NCBI GenBank assembly: GCA_015059945.1
Contig: SUZJ01000003.1
Location: 124,001-188,000, forward strand
Source: Rikenellaceae bacterium
GTDB taxonomy: Bacteria > Bacteroidota > Bacteroidia > Bacteroidales > Rikenellaceae
DNA length: 64,000 bases
Direction: 5' to 3'
Position 1 is the first letter of the stretch. Every line of letters starts with the position of its first letter. This document shows positions 15,676 to 24,347 of the stretch, piece by piece. The translations under genes were made by a program, and so were the position numbers. The notes beneath the pieces were generated by a model that worked only from the letters and a program-made list of their open reading frames with translations, ran no database searches and was not told the DNA's origin.

Positions 15676-17052
15676 ATGAAAAAACAGATTACAACATTGG
15701 CACTTGCACTCTTGGCAACCATTGGTGTTGTAGGTGCACAGGTACACAGTGCTTACTTTATGACCGGAGCAAGCCAGCGCTACGATCTGAACCCCGCACT
15801 GACTCCCGACAGGGGCTACTTTGTAGTGCCCGTAGTGGGCCTCCACGCAGGCCTGTACAGCAACTTCCTCTCGGCCGACAACTTCTTCTACCCCACGGCC
15901 GACGGCCTTGTAACCTATATGAACAAGGCTGTATCGAGCGAGGACTTCCTGGCCAAGCTGCCCGACGTAAACCGTCTGTCGATGGATATCAACGACCAAA
16001 TTTTAGGACTTGGTAACTACTTCCGCGCAGGCTTCTGGTCGGTGGGCGTAAACCTGCGCTCGCAGACCGACTTCAACATCCCCAAAGATTTCTTTGCCCT
16101 GACCAAAACCCTTGCCCCGGGCGAGTACAACATCACCGGCTTTGGCATCGAGAGCAACAACTTTGTAGAGGCTTCGTTTGGCTACACCTTCCCCGTGCAA
16201 GATGTCTTTACCATTGGCGTTAAGGCCAAAGCTCTGGTGGGCCTGGCACATATGGGTATGAACCTCGAGCAGATGAATGTCAAAATTAGCGACACCGAGT
16301 ACAGGGCCGAGATGGCAGGTAGTTTTGAGGCCAACGTAAACGGTATGGACTTCTCGAACCTCAAAGGCGAGATGACTATGGAGGAGTTTGGCGACCAGTT
16401 GAGCAATCTGGGCAACAGCTTCTCGACCGGCAACATCGGTAGCTACGGCTTTGCATTTGATGCGGGCTTGGAGTGGTTGCTGATGGATGGCGACCTGAAA
16501 CTCTCGGCAGGCGTAACCGACTTGGGCTGGCTCACTTGGAGCGAGCAGAACTCCTATTGCGCCACTATCGACAACGTGGCCTACGCATTCCAGGGCTTCG
16601 ACTTCAAGGCCGGTGAGGCTAAGTTCGAGAAGAGCGACAACATCAACCTCTCGACCTCCAACGAGAAGATTTCGCACAAGAAACAGCTCCACACTACCTA
16701 TTTGGCAGGTATCGAATACAACTATCTGAACGACCTGCTGGGCTTTGGTGCACTGTGGACCAGCAAGCAGTATGGCGACTATCTGTTCCACCAAGCTACT
16801 ACTGCCGTTACGGTTAGGCCCACCCGCTGGTTTACCTTCACACTGAGCGACACCTTTGCGAGCCACAATATGAACACCATAGGCTTTGCGCTGAATTTCC
16901 ACACCAGCTTTGTGAATGTATTTGCAGCTATGGACTACGTATCGCTCAAATATGGTACCGCAAACGGAGGTGCAATACCCATTCCTCTGACACAGAAATC
17001 GCTCAACTGCCAGTTGGGCCTGTCACTCCCCTTGGGTGTGAAGAATTACTAA
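15676..17052 (+). CDS. DUF5723 family outer-membrane beta-barrel protein
   Basis: The 458-residue protein has a cleavable signal peptide ending GVVGAQ. The mature N-terminus HSAYFMTGASQRYDLNPAL, with its repeated aromatic and Gly-rich strands, fits the DUF5723 family of Bacteroidetes outer-membrane proteins (related to PorV/FadL-like barrels). Near the C-terminus are PTRWFTFTLSDTF and QLGLSLPLGVKNY strands. It lies 35 bp after the large lipoprotein, the likely partner. The terminator at 17063-17104 follows immediately. Substrate and role are unknown. Confidence 0.82.
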   Translation: MKKQITTLALALLATIGVVGAQVHSAYFMTGASQRYDLNPALTPDRGYFVVPVVGLHAGLYSNFLSADNFFYPTADGLVTYMNKAVSSEDFLAKLPDVNRLSMDINDQILGLGNYFRAGFWSVGVNLRSQTDFNIPKDFFALTKTLAPGEYNITGFGIESNNFVEASFGYTFPVQDVFTIGVKAKALVGLAHMGMNLEQMNVKISDTEYRAEMAGSFEANVNGMDFSNLKGEMTMEEFGDQLSNLGNSFSTGNIGSYGFAFDAGLEWLLMDGDLKLSAGVTDLGWLTWSEQNSYCATIDNVAYAFQGFDFKAGEAKFEKSDNINLSTSNEKISHKKQLHTTYLAGIEYNYLNDLLGFGALWTSKQYGDYLFHQATTAVTVRPTRWFTFTLSDTFASHNMNTIGFALNFHTSFVNVFAAMDYVSLKYGTANGGAIPIPLTQKSLNCQLGLSLPLGVKNY

Positions 17053-17062
17053 TAACAAAAAC

Positions 17063-17104
17063 AAAGAGAGAGGTGCTCCTTCACAGAGCACCTCTCTCTT
17101 TTTT
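17063..17104. terminator. Bidirectional terminator between DUF5723 gene and korB
   Basis: AAAGAGAGAGGTGCTC (17063-17078) pairs perfectly with GAGCACCTCTCTCTTT (17086-17101), with T runs on both sides. It serves the two convergent transcripts. Confidence 0.85.
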
Positions 17105-17123
17105 GTATCAAATAAAAACCTTG

Positions 17124-18143
17124 TTACTCAATAACCCAAGTCTCGCCGCTATTGAGCAGGTCGTCCATACATTTAATCTTGCTGGTGGCCTTGACCTCCT
17201 CTACCTGACGAGCAACCTCGTTGTTGTAGGTCTTGTCATCAACATCGCGGATAACACCCAGTGCCACGGGGAACTCGGGGTACTTCATCGAGGCCAGAGC
17301 GTTGTGGATATAGGTGCTCTGCTCGTGCGAGTCGTGGGTAAGCACGTCGTCGATAGTATAGCCATCCTGACCAACGGTAACCACTTTCAGGCGGAAGCCG
17401 TCGAGTACCAAACCCTTCTCCTTATTGGCGCCGAAGAGCATCTTCTCGCCATCTTTGAGCAGAATGGTGTTCTCGGCACGGGTAGCCTTGTCCTTTGCAA
17501 AGGTTGCGTGGGCACCATCGTTGAAGATGACGCAGTTCTGCAACACCTCGGTAATCGAGAAGCCGTCGTGCTGGGCAGCCCTCACGAGGCACTGGCGGGT
17601 AACCTCCACCTCTACATCAATCGAGCGGGCAAAGAAGGTACCCTTAGCACCGATAATCAACTCGCCTGGGTTGAAAGGTTTTTCGATAGTGCCATAGGGC
17701 GAGGTCTTGGTAATCTTACCCAGCTTAGAGGTGGGCGAATACTGACCTTTGGTCAGACCATAAATCTCGTTGTTGAACAGCACCACGTTCAGGTCGATAT
17801 TCCTACGGATAGCGTGGATAAAGTGGTTACCACCGATTGCGAGCGAGTCGCCATCGCCGGTTGCCACAAATACGCTCACCTTGGGGTTGGCAACTTTCAG
17901 ACCCGTAGCAATGGCGTTGGCACGGCCGTGAATCGAGTGGAAGCCGTAGGTTTTCATATAATAGGGGAAGCGTGACGAGCATCCGATACCCGACACTACT
18001 ACAAACTCCGAACGGTTACGGCCTGCAATCTCGGCCACGTCGGGCATTGCTTTCTGCACTGCGTTGAGGATGAAGTGGTCGCCACAACCGGGGCACCATT
18101 TAACTTCCTGATCGCTCTTAAAATCTGCTTGTGTGTATTTCAT
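17124..18143 (-). CDS. korB: 2-oxoacid:ferredoxin oxidoreductase beta subunit (2-oxoglutarate type)
   Basis: The TPP-binding subunit of the enzyme oxidatively decarboxylates a 2-oxoacid (probably 2-oxoglutarate) to the acyl-CoA while reducing ferredoxin. Its 339 residues show KWCPGCGDHFI with Cys ligands, the TPP motif GDGDSLAIGGNH and the NNEIYGLTKGQYSPTS segment typical of KorB/PorB. It lies 27 bases after korA on the same strand, so the two form an operon. No separate ferredoxin-type delta subunit is adjacent, as in other two-subunit enzymes. Substrate specificity is inferred from similarity to KorB and is not proven. Confidence 0.93.
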   Translation of the reverse strand: MKYTQADFKSDQEVKWCPGCGDHFILNAVQKAMPDVAEIAGRNRSEFVVVSGIGCSSRFPYYMKTYGFHSIHGRANAIATGLKVANPKVSVFVATGDGDSLAIGGNHFIHAIRRNIDLNVVLFNNEIYGLTKGQYSPTSKLGKITKTSPYGTIEKPFNPGELIIGAKGTFFARSIDVEVEVTRQCLVRAAQHDGFSITEVLQNCVIFNDGAHATFAKDKATRAENTILLKDGEKMLFGANKEKGLVLDGFRLKVVTVGQDGYTIDDVLTHDSHEQSTYIHNALASMKYPEFPVALGVIRDVDDKTYNNEVARQVEEVKATSKIKCMDDLLNSGETWVIE

Positions 18144-18170
18144 AGCGTTGTTTTACTTCTGCTCGTTTGA

Positions 18171-20018
18171 CTATTTCTCCAATAACTCGTTAAATTTGGC
18201 CTCCAACTCTACGGTCGTAAAGGGCAGACCTTGGCACTTGTTGTACTGCTCGTAGTGGAACTGCTGGAAGTTCATACGCAGGTAGTTGGCAAACTGCCCC
18301 TCGTTGAGCTCGCATACAACAATCTTCTTAAACTTGCCAAAAATCTCCTCAACGCCTTTGGGCAGGGGGTTGATGTAGTTGAAGTGGCACAGCGAGATGC
18401 TCTTGCCCTCCTGCTGCATCTTCTCTACGGTAGCCTGCAAGTGGCCCTTAGTACCACCCCAGCCTACAACCAGCAGGTCGCCCTCCTCGGCGCCATAGAC
18501 GCTCTGGGTGGGGATAAAGTCGGCAACTTTGGCCACCTTGGCAGCCCTCAGCTCGACCATCTTCTGGTGGTTCTTGGGGTCGTGCGAAACGCTACCTTTC
18601 AGCGCATCCTTCTCCAAGCCGCCAATGCGGTGCTCCAAGCCCTCGGTACCGGGGATAGCCCAACGGCGAGCCAAACGCTCGGGGTCACGCTTGTAGGGCA
18701 GGTATACGGGCTCATCCTCGTCGAGGTGGTCGATGATGGGAGGATTGATGGTGGGATAGTCGCTCATCGAAGGAATCTTCCAGGGCTGCGAGCCGTTGGC
18801 AATAAATCCGTCGGTAAGCAGAATAACGGGAGTCATATGCTCCATAGCAATCTTACCCGCTGTAAATGCGTAGTCAAAGCAGTCGCTGGGCGAGCTGGCA
18901 GCAAGCACTACCATAGGGCACTCGCCATTGCGGCCCCATAGCGCCTGCAACAGGTCGCTCTGCTCGGTCTTGGTGGGCAGACCAGTCGAAGGGCCACCCC
19001 TCTGAACGTCTACCACTACCAGGGGCAGCTCGGCAATAACAGCCAAGCCCATAGCCTCGCTCTTGAGCGACAGACCGGGGCCCGAAGTGGTGGTTACCGC
19101 AAATGCGCCACCAAAGGCAGCACCAATCGAGGTGCAGATACCTGCAATCTCGTCCTCGGCCTGAACGGTCTTAACACCCAGCTCTTTGTGCTTGGCCAAC
19201 TCTTCGAGGATGACGGTAGCGGGAGTGATGGGGTACGAGCCGCAGAACAAGGGGCGACCACTCTTCTCCGAAGCAGCCATAAAGCCCCAAGCAGTAGCCA
19301 CATTGCCGCTAATGCTGCGGTAGCGGCCCTTCTCGAGCGATGCAGGCTGAACGGTATAGGTGTTGGCAAACGAGTGGGTATTGTGGGCGTAGTTGTAGCC
19401 TGCGTTGAGCACTGCTACGTTGGCCTCGGCCACTGCGGGATTCTTCTTGCCAAACTTGGTCTTGATATAGCTTGTTGCGTGCTCCAACGACTTGTCGTAG
19501 AGGTAGAGGCAGATGCCCAGCGCAAACATATTCTTACACTTAACAACAGCCTTGTTGTCGAGTCCCGAGTCTTTCAGTGCCTCTTTGGTCATAGAGGTAA
19601 TATCGGGGGTGAGGATGTTGTAGCCCTTGATGCCGAGCTCTTCCAGAGGGTCGTTGGTCTTGAAACCTGCGCGAGCCAGACTCTTGTCGTCGAGCGAGTC
19701 GCCATCGAGGATGATGGTCGCATCTTTTTTGAGCCACACCACGTTGGCTTTCAGCGCTGCGGGGTTCATAGCGATAAGGGTATCGCAGTAGTCGCCAGGG
19801 GTGAGCATTCGGCTACTACCGAAGTGTACCTGGAAGCCCGATACGCCTGCAACGGTGCCCTGAGGAGCGCGGATTTCGGCTGGGTAGTCGGGGAAGGTCG
19901 AGATGCCGTTGCCAAACAGAGCAGCGGTATCCGAAAAGAGGGTACCTGTGAGCTGCATTCCGTCGCCCGAGTCGCCCGAGAAGCGGATTACAACATCTTT
20001 CAACTCTTTTACATTCAT
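18171..20018 (-). CDS. korA: 2-oxoacid:ferredoxin oxidoreductase alpha subunit (fused gamma-alpha)
   Basis: The 615-residue subunit joins the gamma domain (N-terminal, RFSGDSGDGMQLTG) to the alpha domain (from about residue 190, with the EDEIAGICTSIGAAFGG and TTTSGPGLSLKSEAMGLA segments). The start at 20018 gives MNVKELKDVVIRF. An upstream in-frame extension to 20099 reads as basic low-complexity sequence and sits in the leader downstream of the TATCTTTG promoter, so it is rejected. Together with korB it makes the catalytic heterodimer. In an anaerobe it links the reductive or oxidative branch of the TCA cycle to ferredoxin, which NfnAB (39.9-42.3 kb) could draw on. Confidence 0.93.
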   Translation of the reverse strand: MNVKELKDVVIRFSGDSGDGMQLTGTLFSDTAALFGNGISTFPDYPAEIRAPQGTVAGVSGFQVHFGSSRMLTPGDYCDTLIAMNPAALKANVVWLKKDATIILDGDSLDDKSLARAGFKTNDPLEELGIKGYNILTPDITSMTKEALKDSGLDNKAVVKCKNMFALGICLYLYDKSLEHATSYIKTKFGKKNPAVAEANVAVLNAGYNYAHNTHSFANTYTVQPASLEKGRYRSISGNVATAWGFMAASEKSGRPLFCGSYPITPATVILEELAKHKELGVKTVQAEDEIAGICTSIGAAFGGAFAVTTTSGPGLSLKSEAMGLAVIAELPLVVVDVQRGGPSTGLPTKTEQSDLLQALWGRNGECPMVVLAASSPSDCFDYAFTAGKIAMEHMTPVILLTDGFIANGSQPWKIPSMSDYPTINPPIIDHLDEDEPVYLPYKRDPERLARRWAIPGTEGLEHRIGGLEKDALKGSVSHDPKNHQKMVELRAAKVAKVADFIPTQSVYGAEEGDLLVVGWGGTKGHLQATVEKMQQEGKSISLCHFNYINPLPKGVEEIFGKFKKIVVCELNEGQFANYLRMNFQQFHYEQYNKCQGLPFTTVELEAKFNELLEK

Positions 20019-20109
20019 AACTAAAAGGAGTTTTTTGGTTTTTGTAGTTATTGTAAGTTTCTTTGTTTGAGTCTTTTGAAAGTTGTGCCCATAGGGCACG
20101 AATCAACCA

Positions 20110-20117
20110 CAAAGATA
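20110..20117 (-). promoter_or_regulatory. korA promoter -7 element
   Basis: TATCTTTG on the minus strand lies directly downstream of the terminator hairpin of the preceding lipoprotein gene. The -33 region falls inside that hairpin. The implied leader is about 85 bases. Confidence 0.6.
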
Positions 20118-20119
20118 AT

Positions 20120-20149
20120 AAAAAAAGCCACAATGTTGAACATTGTGGC
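20120..20149 (-). terminator. Terminator of the C10 protease/lipoprotein operon
   Basis: GCCACAATGTT-C-AACATTGTGGC (minus-strand sense, 20127-20149) is followed by a run of seven T. Confidence 0.85.
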
Positions 20150-20187
20150 TAATAATTATTTGCAATTTGCATCAAAAACTCGTTATC

Positions 20188-20892
20188 CTACTCTTCGTTG
20201 TGCACCCCAAAATCGACCGTAGTGTAGTAGGCAAATTCCGAACCGGTGTCGCTTGTGAATTTAATCTTGAAATTGTGAACTTTGCTTGCAGTGGGCAGAC
20301 TAAGGAAATTAAACCTAAAATCTGGCTTCCCACTTTCAAACTTGGTCAATACCGCTAAGTCCTCACAGGTGAGTGTATTTAGCACTTTTTTCACCTCCGT
20401 CGCATCGTACAAATCAATTCCTGTCGAGTATAGATATTGCCTGTCTAATAATGGTTTATAAGTATAGCCTTGGAATTCAATTATATCACCCAAAGATGCG
20501 CCTGCCGGATGCTCCTCGTCGAAGTCTGCATCGCTGGTAATCTGGATGGAAGTATAGTCGTGAATTAGCGCAACTGCCACACTTGTAACCAGAAATGGCA
20601 TATATACCCACTGATTCCAAGAAGTGTCATTGTGTTTGTTTGCTAAATAAGCAAACTTCTCTTTGTCGGCAGGGAGTTGTGAATCTTGTCGCAGTTCTCT
20701 ACTTGGCTTTACATATGCTACCAGTTGGGCTTGGTCGGGTTTGTACTCCATAGGAAGTTCTCCGATGTTTACATAACAGAAAATGTAAGATCGACAGAAT
20801 GTGCTTGTGCTATTACTCCCACCGCCGCCACCAACACATCCTGCCAAACAAACACAGATAAGAATCAGTGTAAATAAGTTTATTCGTTTCAT
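20188..20892 (-). CDS. Small lipoprotein, unknown function, partner of C10 protease
   Basis: The 234-residue protein has lipobox CLAGC (lipidated Cys19), then a Gly-rich spacer and a globular domain of mixed alpha/beta character. I recognise no catalytic motif; it resembles the many DUF5034-like Bacteroidales lipoproteins. Its start lies 6 bases after the stop of the C10 protease gene, so they are translated from one mRNA ending at the terminator at 20120-20149. Many C10 proteases are encoded beside small inhibitor (Spi-like) lipoproteins, so an inhibitor or accessory role is a reasonable guess, not shown. Base composition is clearly lower in GC than the surrounding genes. Confidence 0.8.
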   Translation of the reverse strand: MKRINLFTLILICVCLAGCVGGGGGSNSTSTFCRSYIFCYVNIGELPMEYKPDQAQLVAYVKPSRELRQDSQLPADKEKFAYLANKHNDTSWNQWVYMPFLVTSVAVALIHDYTSIQITSDADFDEEHPAGASLGDIIEFQGYTYKPLLDRQYLYSTGIDLYDATEVKKVLNTLTCEDLAVLTKFESGKPDFRFNFLSLPTASKVHNFKIKFTSDTGSEFAYYTTVDFGVHNEE

Positions 20893-20898
20893 AATCGT

Positions 20899-22356
20899 TT
20901 AGTTATTAGGTTTGTCGTAGGTTATTACTCTTCTCCACCATGAGTAATTACGGGAAAAAGTCGAATTTTCATCCGAATCATATTCCTCTTCCTTGGTTGT
21001 GTCAAATAAATTTGATGTAAACCATCCATTTAGATCTCCATCCCAACCCCAATTGCAATGTACATAATAGTTGGTAACTGTCTTGTATAATGTGTTATCG
21101 TCGGCATAATACCATTTTTCTATCTCTTCGTGGTACCCATCAATTACCCAAGCGTGCCCACCCCAGCAATCGATATCTTGTTCTAAGGAAGCTAGTGCTC
21201 CTATCAAAACAGGACAATCGTTTCGTAGCATTTGTCGTATGATACTTGTTGAATAATAAATATGTCTTGTTACATTTTGATAACCGAGTTGCTCCATATA
21301 GTCACGAGCTCTTTTGGGTGTGGAAAAACTCTGGGTATCACCGCCAAATCCATAGTACATATTACATCCCACTCCAATTGTGTACATAAGACTGGAAATG
21401 TGGTCTATATGTGTAGGAATTGAGTCTGTGCTCAATTCGATTGGAAAATCGGCCCAATCTGTAACATCCGACTCTCCAAGAATAGTATCAGTGTTTGGAT
21501 AGTTGTGATATGCCAAAATTTGCGCCAATGCTGTCGCAATACACCCAGTAGCAATAAGCTTTTGATCAACATAACCATAGAATGTGTCGTATGGAAAATC
21601 GTAATCTGCTTTACAGCGAATCGTACCTGTTTGTGGGTTCGAATAATAATAATAACGAGGACACTTGTAGTTATAAGGCTCATTTTGTCCCCATTTGGTA
21701 GATATCAGAGGGGAAATGAGTTCTTCGGTAGTTTCGATGATTCGATAATTTCCTCCACCACCAGTTCCTCCACCGTCTCCATTATCTATGGGGTTTTCAA
21801 TATTGCTATCCAAGATATCAATAGCTCGGCTAAGAAAGTTGTTGCCATCATCTTTGCCACCTCCCAACAGATAGTCATCCTCTTCGGGAACATAGAGGTC
21901 TTCTAATGTGAGTGTGTCGGCGCTTGTGTCTAGAGTGTCTACTGGCCAACTACGTGTTTCAGACTGACCTAAGGGGATATATGTAAAATTACCTTGCTCG
22001 CCAATGCCAATAACATCGGCCGAGATTCGAGTGTCAGCAGCAAGGATAGCAAAGCCCTCGTCGTTTTCAAAGTTTACCACATAAAATGCGCCAAGAGCAT
22101 CGCCAGAGCGAGTTTGCCTTCTTGCAGATGGAATTAGTTGAACGTCTTTAACAACCCTACACTTGGCACGTGTTCCCAAATTCAAGGCATCCATTGTTGA
22201 ATACATATTGTTGAGAGCCTGCTCTAAGGTAATATGGTAGGGAGATGAGGTTTGTTCGGTGTTATTACTAATATAAATACCGCCATCTTCTAATTTGTTT
22301 TCACAGGACAATAGCACAATGGCGCACATTGTCAAAAATAGTGATATGCGTTTCAT
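20899..22356 (-). CDS. C10 (streptopain-like) cysteine peptidase lipoprotein
   Basis: The 485-residue protein has a lipoprotein signal (IVLLSC, Cys18) and an N-terminal propeptide containing the FYVVNFENDEGFAILAAD segment found in C10 proenzymes. A linker with a Gly-rich patch (around 193-203) follows. The catalytic domain has nucleophile Cys272 in TGCIATALAQILAYHNYP and His401 in GGHAWVIDGY, then NWGW. Relatives are streptopain, interpain, PrtT and the Bacteroides Bfp proteases. The expected location is the outer membrane, with self-cleavage of the propeptide. DNA here is AT-rich and uses TTA, TCA and ATA codons that most neighbours avoid, suggesting acquisition by transfer. It heads an operon with the small lipoprotein. 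Confidence 0.92.
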   Translation of the reverse strand: MKRISLFLTMCAIVLLSCENKLEDGGIYISNNTEQTSSPYHITLEQALNNMYSTMDALNLGTRAKCRVVKDVQLIPSARRQTRSGDALGAFYVVNFENDEGFAILAADTRISADVIGIGEQGNFTYIPLGQSETRSWPVDTLDTSADTLTLEDLYVPEEDDYLLGGGKDDGNNFLSRAIDILDSNIENPIDNGDGGGTGGGGNYRIIETTEELISPLISTKWGQNEPYNYKCPRYYYYSNPQTGTIRCKADYDFPYDTFYGYVDQKLIATGCIATALAQILAYHNYPNTDTILGESDVTDWADFPIELSTDSIPTHIDHISSLMYTIGVGCNMYYGFGGDTQSFSTPKRARDYMEQLGYQNVTRHIYYSTSIIRQMLRNDCPVLIGALASLEQDIDCWGGHAWVIDGYHEEIEKWYYADDNTLYKTVTNYYVHCNWGWDGDLNGWFTSNLFDTTKEEEYDSDENSTFSRNYSWWRRVITYDKPNN

Positions 22357-22571
22357 AAGGTGTAAGTAGAGTAAAAGTGAAACGGTTTAGTAAATGCGAT
22401 TCTAATGAGTTACACAGCAGGAATCGGAGCTATGCGATTGGCACCTATGGAGTTGTGAGCAATCGTTGGAGTGTTAGGAGTTCATCGGTTTGGTGCGCTG
22501 AGGCTGTTCAAAATTCTGCTCAAATATAATAAATTTATGATTATAAGACAACCTTTCTCAGAAAAAAGACT

Positions 22572-22579
22572 TACCTTTG
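22572..22579 (+). promoter_or_regulatory. Promoter -7 element of CoA-transferase gene
   Basis: TACCTTTG matches TAnnTTTG. It implies an unusually long leader of about 235 bases that includes a palindromic repeat. Confidence 0.5.
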
Positions 22580-22689
22580 GAGTGCGAAATGCGTTTTGGC
22601 TCGCCGCAGGGGTGGGCGGAAATGGAATTGGCAAAACCTTGCACAAAGATTTGGGTTGCCCACTGCGAGTCGGCGCAAAGCCATCGGGT

Positions 22690-22755
22690 ATCATCCCTTT
22701 GGCCTCCCCTACGAAAGGGGAGTGGCCGTAGGCCGAGGGGTGGTCGAAAGTGGAA
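22690..22755 (-). repeat. Two-hairpin palindromic element inside the CoA-transferase leader
   Basis: CTCCCCT-ACGAA-AGGGGAG is followed by GGCC-GTA-GGCC and GAGGGGTGGTCGAAA. The reverse complement closely matches the 139-bp unit at 12.62-12.90 kb, including the following GGAATTG stretch. Confidence 0.7.
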
Positions 22756-22822
22756 TTGGCACAACAGACAATAGAATTACAACAACACAATACAATACTA
22801 ACTCTCAAAAAAAGTTCATACT

Positions 22823-24133
22823 ATGAACCACAAAATTACTTTTACTACTCCCGACGAGGCCGTAAAGGTTATTAAATCGGGCGACCACGTACACCTCAGT
22901 TCAGTTGCAAGTGCTCCCCAGTGCCTCATTCAGGCTATGTGCCGTAGGGGCGAGGCAGGCGAGCTGCGCGATGTTCACATCCACCACCTCCACACCGAGG
23001 GTCCTGCACCCTATGCCGATCCCAAGTTCGAGGGCATCTTCCAGCTCGACTCGTTCTTTGTAGGTGGCAACGTGCGCAAGGTTACCCAGAGCGGTTATGC
23101 CGACTATATTCCAATCTTCCTGAGCGAGACTCAAAAGCTCTACCGCGCAGGCGTACTGCCCTGTAATGTGGCTATGATTCAGGTATCGCCCGTAGATGCT
23201 CACGGCTACGTTTCGCTGGGTACCTCGGTCGATGCTACTCTGGCAGCTATCGAGTGCGCCGACTATGTTATTGCTGTGGTTAACAAATACGTTCCCCGCG
23301 CATTTGGCGACGCATTTATCCACATCTCGCAGATCGACTACTTCGTAGAGGACGACCAGCCTCTGATGGAGGGCCACATTGCCGAGATTACCGAGACCGA
23401 TGCAGCTATCGGTCGCCACTGTGCAGCCCTGATTGAGGATGGTGCTTGCTTGCAGATGGGTATTGGCGCTATTCCTAATGCTGTGCTCTCGCAGCTGGGT
23501 GGTCACAAAGACCTCGGTATCCACACCGAGATGTTTGCCGACGGTGTACTTCCTCTGGTAGAGAAGGGCGTTGTGAACGGCCGTAACAAAGTTACCGACA
23601 AGGGCAAAATCGTTTCGACCTTCCTGATGGGCTCGCAGCAGGTTTACGACTTCATCGACAACAACCCCGGTGTGCTGATGAAAGACGTTGCCTACACCAA
23701 CGACCCCTTTGTAATTGCCCAGAACCCCAAATTCTGCGCTATCAACTCGGCTCTGCAGATTGACCTCACCGGTCAGGTATGTGCCGACTCGCTGGGTACC
23801 AAGTTCTACTCGGGCGTAGGTGGCCAGGTTGACTTCATCTACGGCTCGTCGCTGTCGAAGGGCGGTAAGGCCATTATTGCTATGCCTTCGGTTACCAACA
23901 AGGGCGTGAGCAAGATTGCCAACACACTGACTCTGGGTGCAGGTGTTGTTACTACCCGTAACCACGTACACTGGGTAGTTACCGAGTATGGTGCAGCCGA
24001 CCTGTATGGCAAGTCGTTGCAGGAGAGGGCCAAAGCGCTTATTAACATTGCACACCCCGACCACCGCGAGCAGTTGGAGCGTGATGCCTACGAGCGTTAT
24101 GGTGCTCACTATACCTACATCAAGAACTTGTAA
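22823..24133 (+). CDS. Acetyl-CoA hydrolase/CoA-transferase family protein (4-hydroxybutyrate or butyrate CoA-transferase type)
   Basis: The 436-residue protein spans the two family domains (about 10-190 and 260-430). The catalytic Glu lies in IHTEMFADGV, and the CoA-site motif GVGGQVDFIYGSSLSKGG is present. The family moves CoA between acetate and another acid, here most like 4-hydroxybutyrate CoA-transferase and butyryl-CoA:acetate CoA-transferase. It could serve acetate, succinate or butyrate fermentation; the acyl substrate is not decidable from sequence alone. No partner subunit is needed in this family. It has its own promoter and a strong terminator. Confidence 0.88.
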   Translation: MNHKITFTTPDEAVKVIKSGDHVHLSSVASAPQCLIQAMCRRGEAGELRDVHIHHLHTEGPAPYADPKFEGIFQLDSFFVGGNVRKVTQSGYADYIPIFLSETQKLYRAGVLPCNVAMIQVSPVDAHGYVSLGTSVDATLAAIECADYVIAVVNKYVPRAFGDAFIHISQIDYFVEDDQPLMEGHIAEITETDAAIGRHCAALIEDGACLQMGIGAIPNAVLSQLGGHKDLGIHTEMFADGVLPLVEKGVVNGRNKVTDKGKIVSTFLMGSQQVYDFIDNNPGVLMKDVAYTNDPFVIAQNPKFCAINSALQIDLTGQVCADSLGTKFYSGVGGQVDFIYGSSLSKGGKAIIAMPSVTNKGVSKIANTLTLGAGVVTTRNHVHWVVTEYGAADLYGKSLQERAKALINIAHPDHREQLERDAYERYGAHYTYIKNL

Positions 24134-24158
24134 TTGAAAGTTGAAAATTAAAAATTGA

Positions 24159-24196
24159 AAAAATCCCCTCGCCAACCACGGGCGAGGGGATTTTTC
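24159..24196 (+). terminator. Terminator after CoA-transferase gene
   Basis: AAAAATCCCCTCGCC pairs with GGCGAGGGGATTTTT around a short loop. The T run continues as TTTTTCTTTA. Confidence 0.85.
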
Positions 24197-24202
24197 TTTA
24201 CG

Positions 24203-24290
24203 GGCTTTAAGGTCCCTAAGGCCCTTAAAGAGAAAAAATTTGCAGAAAAGGGAAAATTCTCAATTCTCAATTCTCAATTCTCAATTCAAA
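24203..24290. repeat. 9-bp array then reverse-oriented 7-bp array ahead of the lptF promoter
   Basis: CTTTAAGGT, CCCTAAGGC, CCTTAAAGA (24205-24231) are followed by repeated TTCTCAA heptamers (24259-24287). These end four bases before the TATATTTG promoter region, covering the -33 zone. Confidence 0.75.
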
Positions 24291-24294
24291 TACC

Positions 24295-24302
24295 TATATT
24301 TG
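24295..24302 (+). promoter_or_regulatory. Promoter -7 element of LptF/G permease gene
   Basis: TATATTTG matches the consensus and excludes the upstream in-frame TTG start at 24240. Confidence 0.65.
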
Positions 24303-24347
24303 TGGATTACTTTGGCCGTCAAAGGCCGCAACCGCAACAACAACACT

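Larger units (their letters stand above)
22357..22822. other. Intergenic region with CoA-transferase promoter and palindromic element
   Basis: No gene is seen in this 466-bp gap. The first ~120 bases are the unassigned upstream region of the C10 protease gene. A TACCTTTG element at 22572-22579 starts the CoA-transferase transcript. The long leader contains an inverted copy of the two-hairpin repeat (22690-22755), similar to the 139-bp unit at 12.6 kb. Confidence 0.6.

Noticed and set aside
24240-24347. Longer start for the LptF/G permease at 24240
   Set aside because: It begins with TTG, reads through the heptamer array and lies upstream of the promoter element.
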